DNA of 8,428 nt from Rhodospirillales bacterium (GCA_015654915.1 JAATFY010000014.1:1-8428), one strand, 5' to 3'; shown: positions 1-5,644, counted from the first letter of the stretch. The notes: generated from the sequence alone by a model not told the origin. Numbers and translations are program-made.

Positions 1-15
1 CTGAGCTACACCCTC
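1..15 (-). tRNA. Possible 5' end of a tRNA gene, cut by window edge
   Basis: Read on the minus strand, these bases give GAGGGTG followed by TAGCTCAG. That is the layout of a tRNA 5' end: seven acceptor bases, then T8, A9, the D-stem and A14. The anticodon lies outside the window, so the amino acid cannot be named. The gene would be transcribed away from the tRNA-Val at 157. The short TAGCTCAG match could also be chance or a tRNA fragment. Confidence 0.5.
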
Positions 16-156
16 TTAATCCATTAAGCGGAAGGCCGCTGTTATTGGGGTATTGCGGCCCCCCGTTTCAACCTTTGCGGCGTAAAAGCATTTATAAAGG
101 CTGGATTCGACGGTTTTAATCTGATACCTGTCCCTTGCCGTTCGTTTTCCGGTTCC

Positions 157-231
157 GGGCAGTTAGCTCAGCGGTAGAGCATCTCGTTTACACCGAGAGG
201 GTCGGGGGTTCGAAACCCTCACTGCCTACCA
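157..231 (+). tRNA. tRNA-Val (anticodon UAC), CCA encoded
   Basis: A full cloverleaf is visible. The acceptor strands GGGCAGT and ACTGCCT pair with one G-U at the end. The D-arm runs GCTC...GAGC, and the anticodon stem TCTCG/CGAGA encloses loop TTTACAC with anticodon TAC. The T-arm GAGGG-type stem encloses TTCGAAA. A discriminator A precedes an encoded CCA. It reads valine GUA codons and, when modified, other GUN codons. Its last 68 bases are duplicated perfectly at 1483-1550, which marks it as the attachment site of the adjoining integrated element. The element-proximal copy keeps the tRNA intact, as expected for integration into the 3' part of a tRNA gene. Confidence 0.97.
164..231 (+). repeat. 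attL: 68-bp direct repeat inside tRNA-Val
   Basis: These 68 bases, from TAGCTCAG in the D-arm through the terminal CCA, are identical to 1483-1550. The flanking bases differ on both sides (T at 163 against A at 1482; T at 232 against C at 1551), so the repeat boundaries are sharp. The integrase fragment starts about 100 bp to the right. This is the standard arrangement of a tRNA-targeting integrase gene next to attL. The exact crossover point within the 68 bp cannot be read from identical copies. Confidence 0.85.
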
Positions 232-233
232 TT

Positions 234-260
234 TACTCTCCTAATAATATCAGGGGAGTA
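234..260 (+). other. Stem-loop just downstream of tRNA-Val
   Basis: TACTCTCCT (234-242) pairs with AGGGGAGTA (252-260) with one G-U pair, around a 9-base AT-rich loop. It begins three bases after the tRNA CCA, inside the element. It may help end or process the tRNA transcript. No T-run follows, so it is not a classical intrinsic terminator. Confidence 0.3.
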
Positions 261-301
261 CACGGTAGAAGCCACTTTAGAAAAAACTAGCAATCTCAGT
301 T

Positions 302-319
302 TGTCACAACTGTGTCACA
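302..319 (+). promoter_or_regulatory. Candidate left arm-type integrase sites (paired TGTCACA)
   Basis: TGTCACA occurs at 302-308 and again at 313-319, exactly 11 bp apart, about one helical turn. The same pair with the same 11-bp spacing and orientation occurs near the other end of the element (1390-1407). Tyrosine integrases of this kind bind short repeated arm sites through their N-terminal domain. The pair also sits just upstream of the integrase start and its GAGG ribosome binding site (322-325), so binding there could repress the gene. The function is inferred; the repeats are seen directly. Confidence 0.5.
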
Positions 320-333
320 CTGAGGTTCCAGTT

Positions 334-561
334 ATGGCTACTATAAGGAAGCGCAAAGACCGCTGGCAGGTGCAAGTCAGGCGTAAAGGCTACTCACCTC
401 AAACAAAGTCTTTCCTGAAGAAATCCGATGCAGCGGAGTGGGCTAGACATATAGAAGGTAAAGCCGACAGGCGAAGCCTCCCAACTGATGCCAAGACACT
501 TGATAGGATAACCCTTCGGGAACTTCTGGAGAGGTATAGGGAAACAAAAGAACCAATCTGA
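334..561 (+). pseudogene. Tyrosine-type site-specific integrase, N-terminal fragment
   Basis: The 75-residue product starts MATIRKRKDRWQVQVRRKG and contains an AAEWARHIEGKADR helix and ITLRELLERYRE. These match the N-terminal arm-binding region and the start of the core-binding domain of phage/island tyrosine integrases. ATG at 334 is preferred over the in-frame TTG at 301: it fits the family N-terminus and has GAGG eight bases upstream. Full-length relatives run well over 300 residues. Here similarity stops after about RYRET, and a stop follows four codons later. The R...HxxR...Y catalytic domain is therefore absent. The break coincides with entry into the ParB-like gene in another frame, so this is a deletion fusion, not a simple point nonsense mutation. 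It is the remnant of the enzyme that inserted the element at tRNA-Val. Any surviving product could at most bind DNA. Confidence 0.85.
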
Positions 562-574
562 TGCTATCACCGCA

Positions 575-1351
575 ATGCTAACGCGCAATGGCACAAAAAT
601 CATCGGCCTTGCCGAAAGCATAGTTGATAACGGGTTCTTAGATTTGGAAACTCCTTGCGTGTATCCAAGCGAAATAAAAGGGCAATACATAGTCGCTGAA
701 GGTAATCGCCGGATAATATTTATTGCTGAGATTTTAGAAGACGTACACAATATTGCACCTTCAAAGACGACTGGCGGTACAGGTAGCGGAGCCACAGGCG
801 GCAAACCCGGTGGAGGCTCGTCGGGTGGCGGAAAGGGCGGTAGCGGTAAAGGTAAAGGCGGCAAACCGGCTCCCACCACAAGAACAAGAAAGGGATTAAT
901 TGAAAAGAGGTTTTCGCCGGTTAATTTAGACCCACAGAAAATTATCGATATTGTTGATGAGCTTAAATCGCTATCAGTCGGAGATTATGAAAATTGCTCT
1001 GGTGTAATGTTTCGAGTCTTCTTTGAGTTAAGCATCAGTCATTACATGAAGACGCACAAAATACCTAGAGCCATTACGATTAAGGTTGCAAAGCCCGTCA
1101 CCCATCATACAAAGGAATTATCACTAAAAGACAAAACCCAAGAAGTCATAAAACATTTAGAAAAGAACCCTAAAATTGAAAGCAAATCACTGAAGGCAAT
1201 TCGTGATTTATTGCACAACTCACACCCATTAAGCGCCGAAAGCTTAAACGCATATGTTCATAGTCCGACACATATTGCTATGAGCGCAGATGGCCAGAAA
1301 AAAGGCTGGAGCAATTTACAGCATATTTTTGACTATCTCTGGGAGAAATAG
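575..1351 (+). CDS. 5'-truncated ParB-like nuclease-domain protein
   Basis: The N-terminal part (residues 1-55) resembles the ParB/Srx fold: KIIGLAESIVDNG (8-20), then YIVAEGNRR (38-46), the phosphate-binding EGNRR motif of ParB-like proteins. Reading the same frame upstream of the ATG gives NQSDAITA, which also belongs to this family (usually NQ..AI..ML). The true start and first strand are therefore lost at the junction with the integrase. A Gly/Lys/Ser-rich linker (66-98) separates this part from a C-terminal domain with SGVMFRVFFELSISHYM (142-158) and LNAYVHSPTHIAMS (224-237). That C-terminal pattern is shared, from memory, with other ParB-domain accessory proteins. Only about 20 residues separate EGNRR from the linker, fewer than I expect, so an internal in-frame loss is possible. 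The reading frame is otherwise clean. It could still be expressed from the ATG at 575, but activity is doubtful and its function is unknown. Confidence 0.65.
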   Translation: MLTRNGTKIIGLAESIVDNGFLDLETPCVYPSEIKGQYIVAEGNRRIIFIAEILEDVHNIAPSKTTGGTGSGATGGKPGGGSSGGGKGGSGKGKGGKPAPTTRTRKGLIEKRFSPVNLDPQKIIDIVDELKSLSVGDYENCSGVMFRVFFELSISHYMKTHKIPRAITIKVAKPVTHHTKELSLKDKTQEVIKHLEKNPKIESKSLKAIRDLLHNSHPLSAESLNAYVHSPTHIAMSADGQKKGWSNLQHIFDYLWEK

Positions 1352-1389
1352 ACGAAATGCAAAATCGCTTCTCGCCATTACGGTAGCCT

Positions 1390-1407
1390 TGTCACACTCC
1401 TGTCACA
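1390..1407 (+). promoter_or_regulatory. Candidate right arm-type integrase sites (paired TGTCACA)
   Basis: TGTCACA occurs at 1390-1396 and 1401-1407, again 11 bp apart and in the same orientation as the left pair. The pair lies about 75 bp inside the right 68-bp repeat; the left pair lies about 70 bp inside the left repeat. In the excised circle the two pairs would flank the core, the normal layout of attP. A small hairpin CTTGG-AAGTG-CCAAG (1416-1430) lies between this pair and the repeat. Confidence 0.5.
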
Positions 1408-1482
1408 CGAAAAGCCTTGGAAGTGCCAAGTCCGTAAGTTATGTAGGAAGCAGAACAAGCTGATTTACATAGGTTTTCTAAA

Positions 1483-1550
1483 TAGCTCAGCGGTAGAGCA
1501 TCTCGTTTACACCGAGAGGGTCGGGGGTTCGAAACCCTCACTGCCTACCA
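1483..1550 (+). repeat. attR: displaced 3' copy of tRNA-Val (non-functional)
   Basis: This copy is identical over 68 bp to 164-231, including the anticodon arm, T-arm and CCA. The seven bases before it (TTCTAAA) cannot pair with the 3' acceptor strand ACTGCCT, so it does not form a working tRNA. It is best explained as the far attachment site of the element. The perfect identity suggests a fairly recent insertion or continued gene conversion with the intact tRNA. Confidence 0.85.
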
Positions 1551-1552
1551 CG

Positions 1553-1592
1553 CTTCGCCCTTACGGGCTACGCGTGGCGCAGCCAGGCGAAG
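1553..1592. repeat. Short inverted repeat next to attR
   Basis: CTTCGCC (1553-1559) is matched by GGCGAAG (1586-1592), enclosing GC-rich sequence with further GGC/GCC pairing. It begins two bases after attR, in the 139-bp gap before the DUF488 gene. The rest of that gap holds only a weak inverted repeat ATCGTA/TACGAT (1652-1657 and 1669-1674), a possible operator. I see no convincing promoter there. Confidence 0.35.
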
Positions 1593-1689
1593 ACTGTTAG
1601 AGCAAAGCCGCGCTCGTGAATAGCGAAAGATCCAAAATTAACCGTTATTTCATCGTATACAGACACACTACGATACGGACTCGGGCCAC

Positions 1690-2172
1690 GTGAAAGTCAT
1701 GCAGCATGTTATTTCAACAATCGGCTACGAAGGGGCGACTCTCCAAGATTTCGTCGCAACCCTTCAACGCGCTTCTATCGGCTTGTTGATTGACGTGCGT
1801 GACATACCCTTATCCAGAAAAAGGGGGTTCTCCAAAAACCAGCTTGCCACCCTCCTCATGGCTCATGACATTGATTATGTGCATTTAAAAGGTCTTGGCG
1901 ATCCGAAAGACGGACGCATGGCGGCGCGGGCCGGAGATTATAAGTTATTTGAGAAGATATTCGCCAAACACCTTAAAACTGCTGTTGCCCTAAAAGACAT
2001 GGCAACTGCCGCTGAATTAGTTCAGGAACGCCGTGCCTGCCTGATGTGCTTTGAATACGATCCGACAAGATGCCATCGAAGCATAGTAGCCGATTATTTA
2101 GCACAAATTACTGGATTGACGGTGGCCCCGCTGTCTGTCCAAGATAGCCGTCCCGCCCGGATCGCCGCGTAA
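1690..2172 (+). CDS. DUF488 family protein
   Basis: This 160-residue protein carries the DUF488 signature throughout: TIGYEG (10-15), DVRDIPLSRKRGFSK (35-49), a Y-x-HLKGLG segment (63-70), and CLMCFEYDPTRCHR (117-130) with Cys117, Cys120 and the Cys-His-Arg triad at 128-130. The length is normal for the family. DUF488 members are widespread small cytoplasmic proteins. The conserved cysteines and arginines suggest a catalytic or ligand-binding pocket, but I know of no secure biochemical role. The start may be GTG at 1690 or ATG at 1699; neither has a strong ribosome binding site and both precede the conserved domain. The next gene begins 21 bp downstream on the same strand, so the two are probably one operon. 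The gene lies just outside attR in an accessory-looking region. Confidence 0.9.
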   Translation: MKVMQHVISTIGYEGATLQDFVATLQRASIGLLIDVRDIPLSRKRGFSKNQLATLLMAHDIDYVHLKGLGDPKDGRMAARAGDYKLFEKIFAKHLKTAVALKDMATAAELVQERRACLMCFEYDPTRCHRSIVADYLAQITGLTVAPLSVQDSRPARIAA

Positions 2173-2193
2173 CCAATAGAGCAATTCTTCCTT

Positions 2194-2958
2194 ATGACAG
2201 AACTTCAGGGAACATCTGAAGCCGTCATTCTCGTCAAAGCTTCGCCACATGCCAGCAAAAAGCATGGCGAGACCGTATGCTGCGCGGGAATTAATGAAAA
2301 AGGCCAATGGGTTCGGCTTTATCCAGTTACATTTCGAAGGCTCGACGAAGGTAAACAATTTAAGCGGTGGGATAGAATAAAATTCCGTTGGCACAGACCT
2401 AAAGATGACAAGCGCCCTGAGAGTCTGCGCGTCGATCACGAAACGATAGAAATTGTTGGTGAATTAAAGCTCAAGGAAAGAGAAGCATTTTTATCCCGGC
2501 TTGAAGTGACTGCGATCAATCAAGCCATCGCCGAGGGTAAGACGTTGGCGCTTCTTCGACCTAAAAACCCGAAATTCTTCATCGAGAAGAAACCGGATTC
2601 CGACATTCGCGAAGAGGCCGAAGCATTCAGGGCTTGCACGGACCAAGGGGATTTGCTCGCAAAGCAACTTGTCCCCATGGAGCCGTGCCCTTATGCTTTC
2701 AAATACAGCTATAGAACCGACGATGGAGAACGCACAGGCACATGCCAGGATTGGGAAACGGACGCGACGTTCTTCAAGTGGCGTAAATCATACGGCGAGG
2801 CTTCAGCTTTGGAACGCATGCGGCAAACATTTGGCGAAAAATACCCGAAAGAAGGAATGACATTCGCCATGGGTACGCATTCCCTTTACCCCGACAAATG
2901 GCTTATTAATGGCATCATCCGTCTTGATGAAATAAAACAGATGAGTTTCGATTTGTAG
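2194..2958 (+). CDS. DUF488-associated conserved protein (possible dual-OB type)
   Basis: This is a 254-residue soluble protein with no signal peptide or membrane segment. Distinct conserved-looking blocks are GETVCCAGINEKGQWVRLYP (25-44), KRPESLRVD (73-81), QDWETD (185-190) and FAMGTHSLYPDKWLINGII (224-242). I recognise this as a family often found beside DUF488 genes; I recall the name 'dual OB-containing domain' for it, but that assignment is from memory and unverified. The strand-rich N- and C-terminal blocks separated by a charged helical middle would fit two beta-barrel units. The start ATG lies 21 bp after the DUF488 stop, without a strong Shine-Dalgarno. Translational coupling within one operon is likely. 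A nucleic-acid-related or defence role is conceivable but unproven. The ORF is intact with no frameshift. Confidence 0.72.
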   Translation: MTELQGTSEAVILVKASPHASKKHGETVCCAGINEKGQWVRLYPVTFRRLDEGKQFKRWDRIKFRWHRPKDDKRPESLRVDHETIEIVGELKLKEREAFLSRLEVTAINQAIAEGKTLALLRPKNPKFFIEKKPDSDIREEAEAFRACTDQGDLLAKQLVPMEPCPYAFKYSYRTDDGERTGTCQDWETDATFFKWRKSYGEASALERMRQTFGEKYPKEGMTFAMGTHSLYPDKWLINGIIRLDEIKQMSFDL

Positions 2959-2982
2959 AATATGGCTATCGAACATCGTCGC

Positions 2983-3783
2983 TCAAACCGCCCTCACACA
3001 ACGAAACCCAAAATCAGGGTTACAGTTTTCCGGTAGCAGCCAGAAACGGCTGGCGCAGCGCTGGGAATCTACCGGCGCGCCCCACGCTCCGCCGCGATAG
3101 ACACGGTATTTACCGGTTTCGGGGCCGCGCGGATTCTTGACAGGTGAGTTGTGGTAATAATCAGGATCGAACCAGTCCTGGCACCAGTGGCCGATATTGC
3201 CGCTCATATCGAACAGGCCATAGCCGTTGGCGAGATAGATTCCGGCTTCCGTCGTATCGCCAATGAGATTGTTATAATTTCCTTTGCTCTTATCGATGCT
3301 ATCGCCCCACGGATACGCGGCTTGTTCCATCCCGCCGCGGCTGGCCCGTTCGTATTCCGCTTCGGTCGGCAGGCGGTAACCCGAGGCCGAGAAATCGCAA
3401 GTAAAGTTGTCTGCCTCGTCGTAACAGGGTAATAACCCTTCTTCGCGGCTGCGCCAATTGCAATAGGCCGCCGTGGAATACCAGTTCACATACACCACGG
3501 GATGGTCGCGTTTGCCGTTGGGAAAGATGACATCTTCCCGCCAGAGATAAAGATAATAGGTATTCAGATATTTCTTCACGCCCACGCTTCGTTGCCATTG
3601 GGGACAGGCTTTCAGGAAAGCTTTGAACAAACGATTGGTGACGGGACAGACATCCATCAGGAACGCATCCGTAAAGACGATGTGCGTGGGGCGTTCCTCG
3701 TCCCTGCCCGTTTCCGCACCCATCAGGAATTCTCCCGCCGGTATAGACGCCATCTTGCCTTCAGAAACCGCTTGTCCAACCAT
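2983..3783 (-). CDS. SUMF1/FGE-fold protein lacking the catalytic cysteine pair
   Basis: This 266-residue protein spans the FGE-sulfatase (SUMF1, C-type-lectin-like) domain. It shows IPAGEFLMG (14-22), HPVVYVNWYSTAAYCNW (94-110), YRLPTEAEYERASRG (136-150), YPWGD (157-161), GLFDMSGNIGHWCQDWF (189-205), RVYRGGAWG (227-235) and FGFRCVR (258-264). True formylglycine-generating enzymes carry two copper-binding cysteines just after the RGGS(W/Y) motif. Here that stretch reads GGAWGAPVDSQRCAS, with Ala/Pro at those places, so oxidation of sulfatase cysteines is unlikely. Many bacterial relatives act instead as ligand-binding or other iron-dependent proteins; the substrate is unknown. No signal peptide is evident. 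Translation could start at 3783 or at Met11 (3753), which has GAAGG just upstream and matches the usual domain start. It converges on the DUF488 operon with a 24-bp gap. Confidence 0.88.
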   Translation of the reverse strand: MVGQAVSEGKMASIPAGEFLMGAETGRDEERPTHIVFTDAFLMDVCPVTNRLFKAFLKACPQWQRSVGVKKYLNTYYLYLWREDVIFPNGKRDHPVVYVNWYSTAAYCNWRSREEGLLPCYDEADNFTCDFSASGYRLPTEAEYERASRGGMEQAAYPWGDSIDKSKGNYNNLIGDTTEAGIYLANGYGLFDMSGNIGHWCQDWFDPDYYHNSPVKNPRGPETGKYRVYRGGAWGAPVDSQRCASRFWLLPENCNPDFGFRCVRAV

Positions 3784-3810
3784 GATGAAAGTATTTCCCT
3801 GAAATCGGCC

Positions 3811-3840
3811 TTGCGCAGCTTCCGGCCGATAACTTATAGT
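3811..3840 (+). promoter_or_regulatory. Candidate promoter of the symporter gene
   Basis: TTGCGC (3811-3816) and TATAGT (3835-3840) are 18 bp apart, matching a sigma-70-type -35/-10 pair at 4 of 6 and 5 of 6 positions. Transcription would begin near 3847, giving a leader of about 138 nt before ATG 3985. The pair is partly enclosed by inverted repeat ATCGGCC/GGCCGAT (3804-3810, 3824-3830), a possible operator over the -35 region. Predicted only from sequence. Confidence 0.4.
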
Positions 3841-3846
3841 AGCGCC

Positions 3847-3960
3847 ACTTCGCTGATACTACCGAGAGTATCAGGATTTTGCCAAGCGAAGTTGAAGCCG
3901 CGCTGCGTTATCGAGAACGCAGCGACCACAATCAAGTGAGCCGGACTTTGTGAAGTCCGG
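3847..3960 (+). promoter_or_regulatory. Structured leader: consecutive perfect stem-loops
   Basis: Three stem-loop units follow the candidate start site. The first has outer arms ACTTCGCT (3847-3854) and AGCGAAGT (3885-3892), enclosing an alternative 8-bp stem CTGATACT/AGTATCAG (3853-3860, 3867-3874) with loop ACCGAG, followed by GATTTT. The second is CGCTGCGTT/AACGCAGCG (3901-3909, 3916-3924) with loop ATCGAG. The third is CCGGACTT/AAGTCCGG (3941-3948, 3953-3960) with loop TGTG. The first two loops are nearly the same. The third lies 12 bases before the GGAG ribosome binding site of the symporter. I do not recognise a known riboswitch class. Possible roles are attenuation, protein binding or DNA-level operators for the two divergent genes. 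Confidence 0.45.
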
Positions 3961-3984
3961 TAGGCGGATACTGGAGACTTGGCC

Positions 3985-5442
3985 ATGGTAAACGCCCAAT
4001 CCGCGTTTTTGCTTCTTGCCTGCTATATCGCCGTCATGCTGTTCGTCAGTTTTCTGGCGCGCCGCAAGCATTTTGGCGCCGAAAACTTTCTGGTCATGGA
4101 CCGCAAGCTGGGAACCTTTTCCGGTGCCTTCAGCATCGCCGCCTCGTGGATATGGGCGCCCGCAATTTTTATCTCCTCGCAAAAAGCGTTCGAGCAGGGA
4201 TTGCCGGGGATTTTCTGGTTCACACTCCCCAACATTCTCTGCTTTTTTACCTTCGTTCCCATCGCCCTGCGGGCCCGCGCTTTGCTGCCGCGCGGTTATT
4301 CCATGCCGGATTATCTGTATGCGCGTTTCGGCGGCGACCGGCGAATTCACATGGTGTCTCTGGCTGTTTATTTCGGCTATCAGCTTGGCGCTGCGGTTAT
4401 CAACGCCCTGGCAGGCGGACTGCTCTTGCACACCCTTACCGGTCTGCCGGTTTCCTTATGCATCGTCCTCATTGCCGGTGCGGCCTACAGCTATTCGGTG
4501 ATTGGCGGTTTACGCGCGTCGGTTATGACCGACGTGGTGCAAATCCTGCTGCTGCTTTTCATCGCCTTCATTCTCGTTCCTTTGGTGCTGTCGGCTGTGG
4601 GTGGATGGGATACTTTGGCGCAAGGATTAGGCGGCAAATCGGGCGATTACAGGAATATCTTCGACCCTTCGGTTGCCTACAGTTTTGGCATTCCCGCGAC
4701 GATGGCGCTGATTTCGGGGCCGGTTACGGACCAGATGTTCCTGCAACGGGCTTTTGCCGCGAAACGCAGGTCCCTGGCTTCTATTTTCATGCTGGGCGGA
4801 TTGATCTTCGGTATCGTGCCGATTGTCCTGTCCCTGCTGGGGTTCATCGGCGCGGCACCTGCCGTGCAAGCAGCCGTCGGCATCCACGATCCGCAAATGG
4901 TAGGCCCCGAGGTCGTGGCGCATTATCTGCCCGGTCTGGCGACGATTGCTTTTGTCGTGCTCGCTTTTGCCGGACTTTCGTCGTGCCTCGATTCATCGTT
5001 CTCTGCCGTCAGTTCCTTGACGGCCATCGATATCTACCGGCGTTACTGCAAACCGGATGCGTCAGAAAAAGAGCTTGTCAGCGCGGCACGTATCGGCATG
5101 ACGGCCGTAGCCGTGACTGGCACACTGATCGCCCTGCTGCAGCCGAAACTGTTGTGGTGCTTCCTGATTTACGGAGCGCTGGCGTCTTCAATGCTGGTTC
5201 CAGTCTTTTTCAGCCTTTTTTCCCGACGCGTCTCGAAACAGGCGATACTTGCTTCCATCTGCCTGTCGGTTTTTCTGGCGCTTCCCCTCTCCGTTTACGG
5301 GAATGTGACGGAAAGAACCGGCTTGATCGTGCTGGCCGCTTTGGTCCCACCGCTTTTAAGCCTGATCCTGTGCGGACTTTCGGCGTTCCGGAATAAGACA
5401 TCCTTCAATTATGCGTCTTTTGCCGAACGGATGAGTGAATAA
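3985..5442 (+). CDS. Sodium:solute symporter (SSS family)
   Basis: This 485-residue, strongly hydrophobic protein has about 13 predicted membrane spans, the normal size and topology for sodium:solute symporters of the PutP/SglT type. Diagnostic stretches are ENFLVMDRKLG (33-43), SIAASWIWAPA (50-60), IGGLRASVMTDVVQ (173-186, the family signature), ISGPVTDQMFLQRAF (243-257) and FAGLSSCLDSSFSAVSSL (328-345) near the expected sodium-binding helix. It should sit in the cytoplasmic membrane and drive uptake of an organic solute with sodium. The solute cannot be assigned from sequence. ATG 3985 is preferred to the in-frame TTG at 3979 because GGAG lies at 3973-3976. It stands alone, divergent from the SUMF1-like gene and convergent with hup, behind an unusually structured leader. 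Confidence 0.94.
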   Translation: MVNAQSAFLLLACYIAVMLFVSFLARRKHFGAENFLVMDRKLGTFSGAFSIAASWIWAPAIFISSQKAFEQGLPGIFWFTLPNILCFFTFVPIALRARALLPRGYSMPDYLYARFGGDRRIHMVSLAVYFGYQLGAAVINALAGGLLLHTLTGLPVSLCIVLIAGAAYSYSVIGGLRASVMTDVVQILLLLFIAFILVPLVLSAVGGWDTLAQGLGGKSGDYRNIFDPSVAYSFGIPATMALISGPVTDQMFLQRAFAAKRRSLASIFMLGGLIFGIVPIVLSLLGFIGAAPAVQAAVGIHDPQMVGPEVVAHYLPGLATIAFVVLAFAGLSSCLDSSFSAVSSLTAIDIYRRYCKPDASEKELVSAARIGMTAVAVTGTLIALLQPKLLWCFLIYGALASSMLVPVFFSLFSRRVSKQAILASICLSVFLALPLSVYGNVTERTGLIVLAALVPPLLSLILCGLSAFRNKTSFNYASFAERMSE

Positions 5443-5509
5443 CCAAAACAAAGAGGGCCGGCGGTTGCCCGACGGCTCTACTTAGCAAAAGCCTAACATT
5501 AAAAACAGT

Positions 5510-5644
5510 GTCATTCCGCACAAATTCGCTTTAGGCGAATTTGATGCGGAATCCCATTTCCTGTTAAGCGGCAAGAAAACCAAATGGGATTCCGGATAAA
5601 ATCGCATTTTTGCAAAAGCAAAAAAGCGATTTTTCCGGAATGAC
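5510..5644. repeat. Compound palindromic intergenic repeat (REP/MITE-like)
   Basis: The 135-bp block has terminal inverted repeats GTCATTCCG (5510-5518) and CGGAATGAC (5636-5644). It is built of two inverted units. Unit one is a hairpin of 17 bp with one bulged A, arms 5513-5529 and 5535-5552, ending GGAATCCCATTT. Unit two starts AAATGGGATTCC (5582-5593) and folds into a hairpin at 5589-5641 with tetraloop AAAA. Both hairpin tips are AT-rich. It fills the gap between the convergent symporter and HU genes and probably acts as a bidirectional terminator or RNA-end stabiliser as well. GTCATTCC...GGAATCCC repeats of this style are common in intergenic DNA of many proteobacteria. Confidence 0.75.

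Larger units (their letters stand above)
164..1550 (+). mobile_element. Decayed tRNA-Val integrative element (island remnant)
   Basis: The interval is bounded by the perfect 68-bp tRNA-Val repeats. It begins with the 5' part of an integrase gene and carries candidate arm-type integrase sites near both ends (302-319 and 1390-1407). Its interior is visibly more AT-rich than the lon or symporter genes. Only about 1.25 kb remains between the repeats: an integrase N-terminus joined to a 5'-truncated ParB-like gene. The simplest reading is a phage-like or island element that lost most of its interior by deletion. It lacks an integrase catalytic domain, so it should not move by itself, although an integrase supplied in trans could in principle act on the ends. 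The size and content of the original element cannot be recovered from this window. Confidence 0.8.

Noticed and set aside
763..870. Tandem repeat or CRISPR-like array in the Gly-rich coding stretch
   Set aside because: The recurring GGCGG/GGTA pattern reflects Gly/Lys/Ser codons; there are no regular repeats with spacers. No CRISPR array is present in the window.
394..879. Minus-strand proline-rich 161-residue reading frame
   Set aside because: Its proline runs are the antisense of the Gly-rich linker codons of the ParB-like gene and the rest overlaps the integrase fragment; no independent gene features.
1476..1553. A second tRNA-Val gene
   Set aside because: The anticodon and T-arms are intact, but the 5' acceptor strand (TTCTAAA) cannot pair with ACTGCCT, and position fits an attachment site.
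4146..5396. Long 416-residue plus-strand frame inside the symporter
   Set aside because: It is an alternate frame of the clearly recognised symporter, rich in Arg/Gly and with no family resemblance.
5452..5479. Intrinsic terminator right after the symporter
   Set aside because: AGAG...CCG pairs with CGG...CTCT only with a two-base bulge, competing pairings exist, and no T-run follows. The compound palindrome further down is a better candidate.
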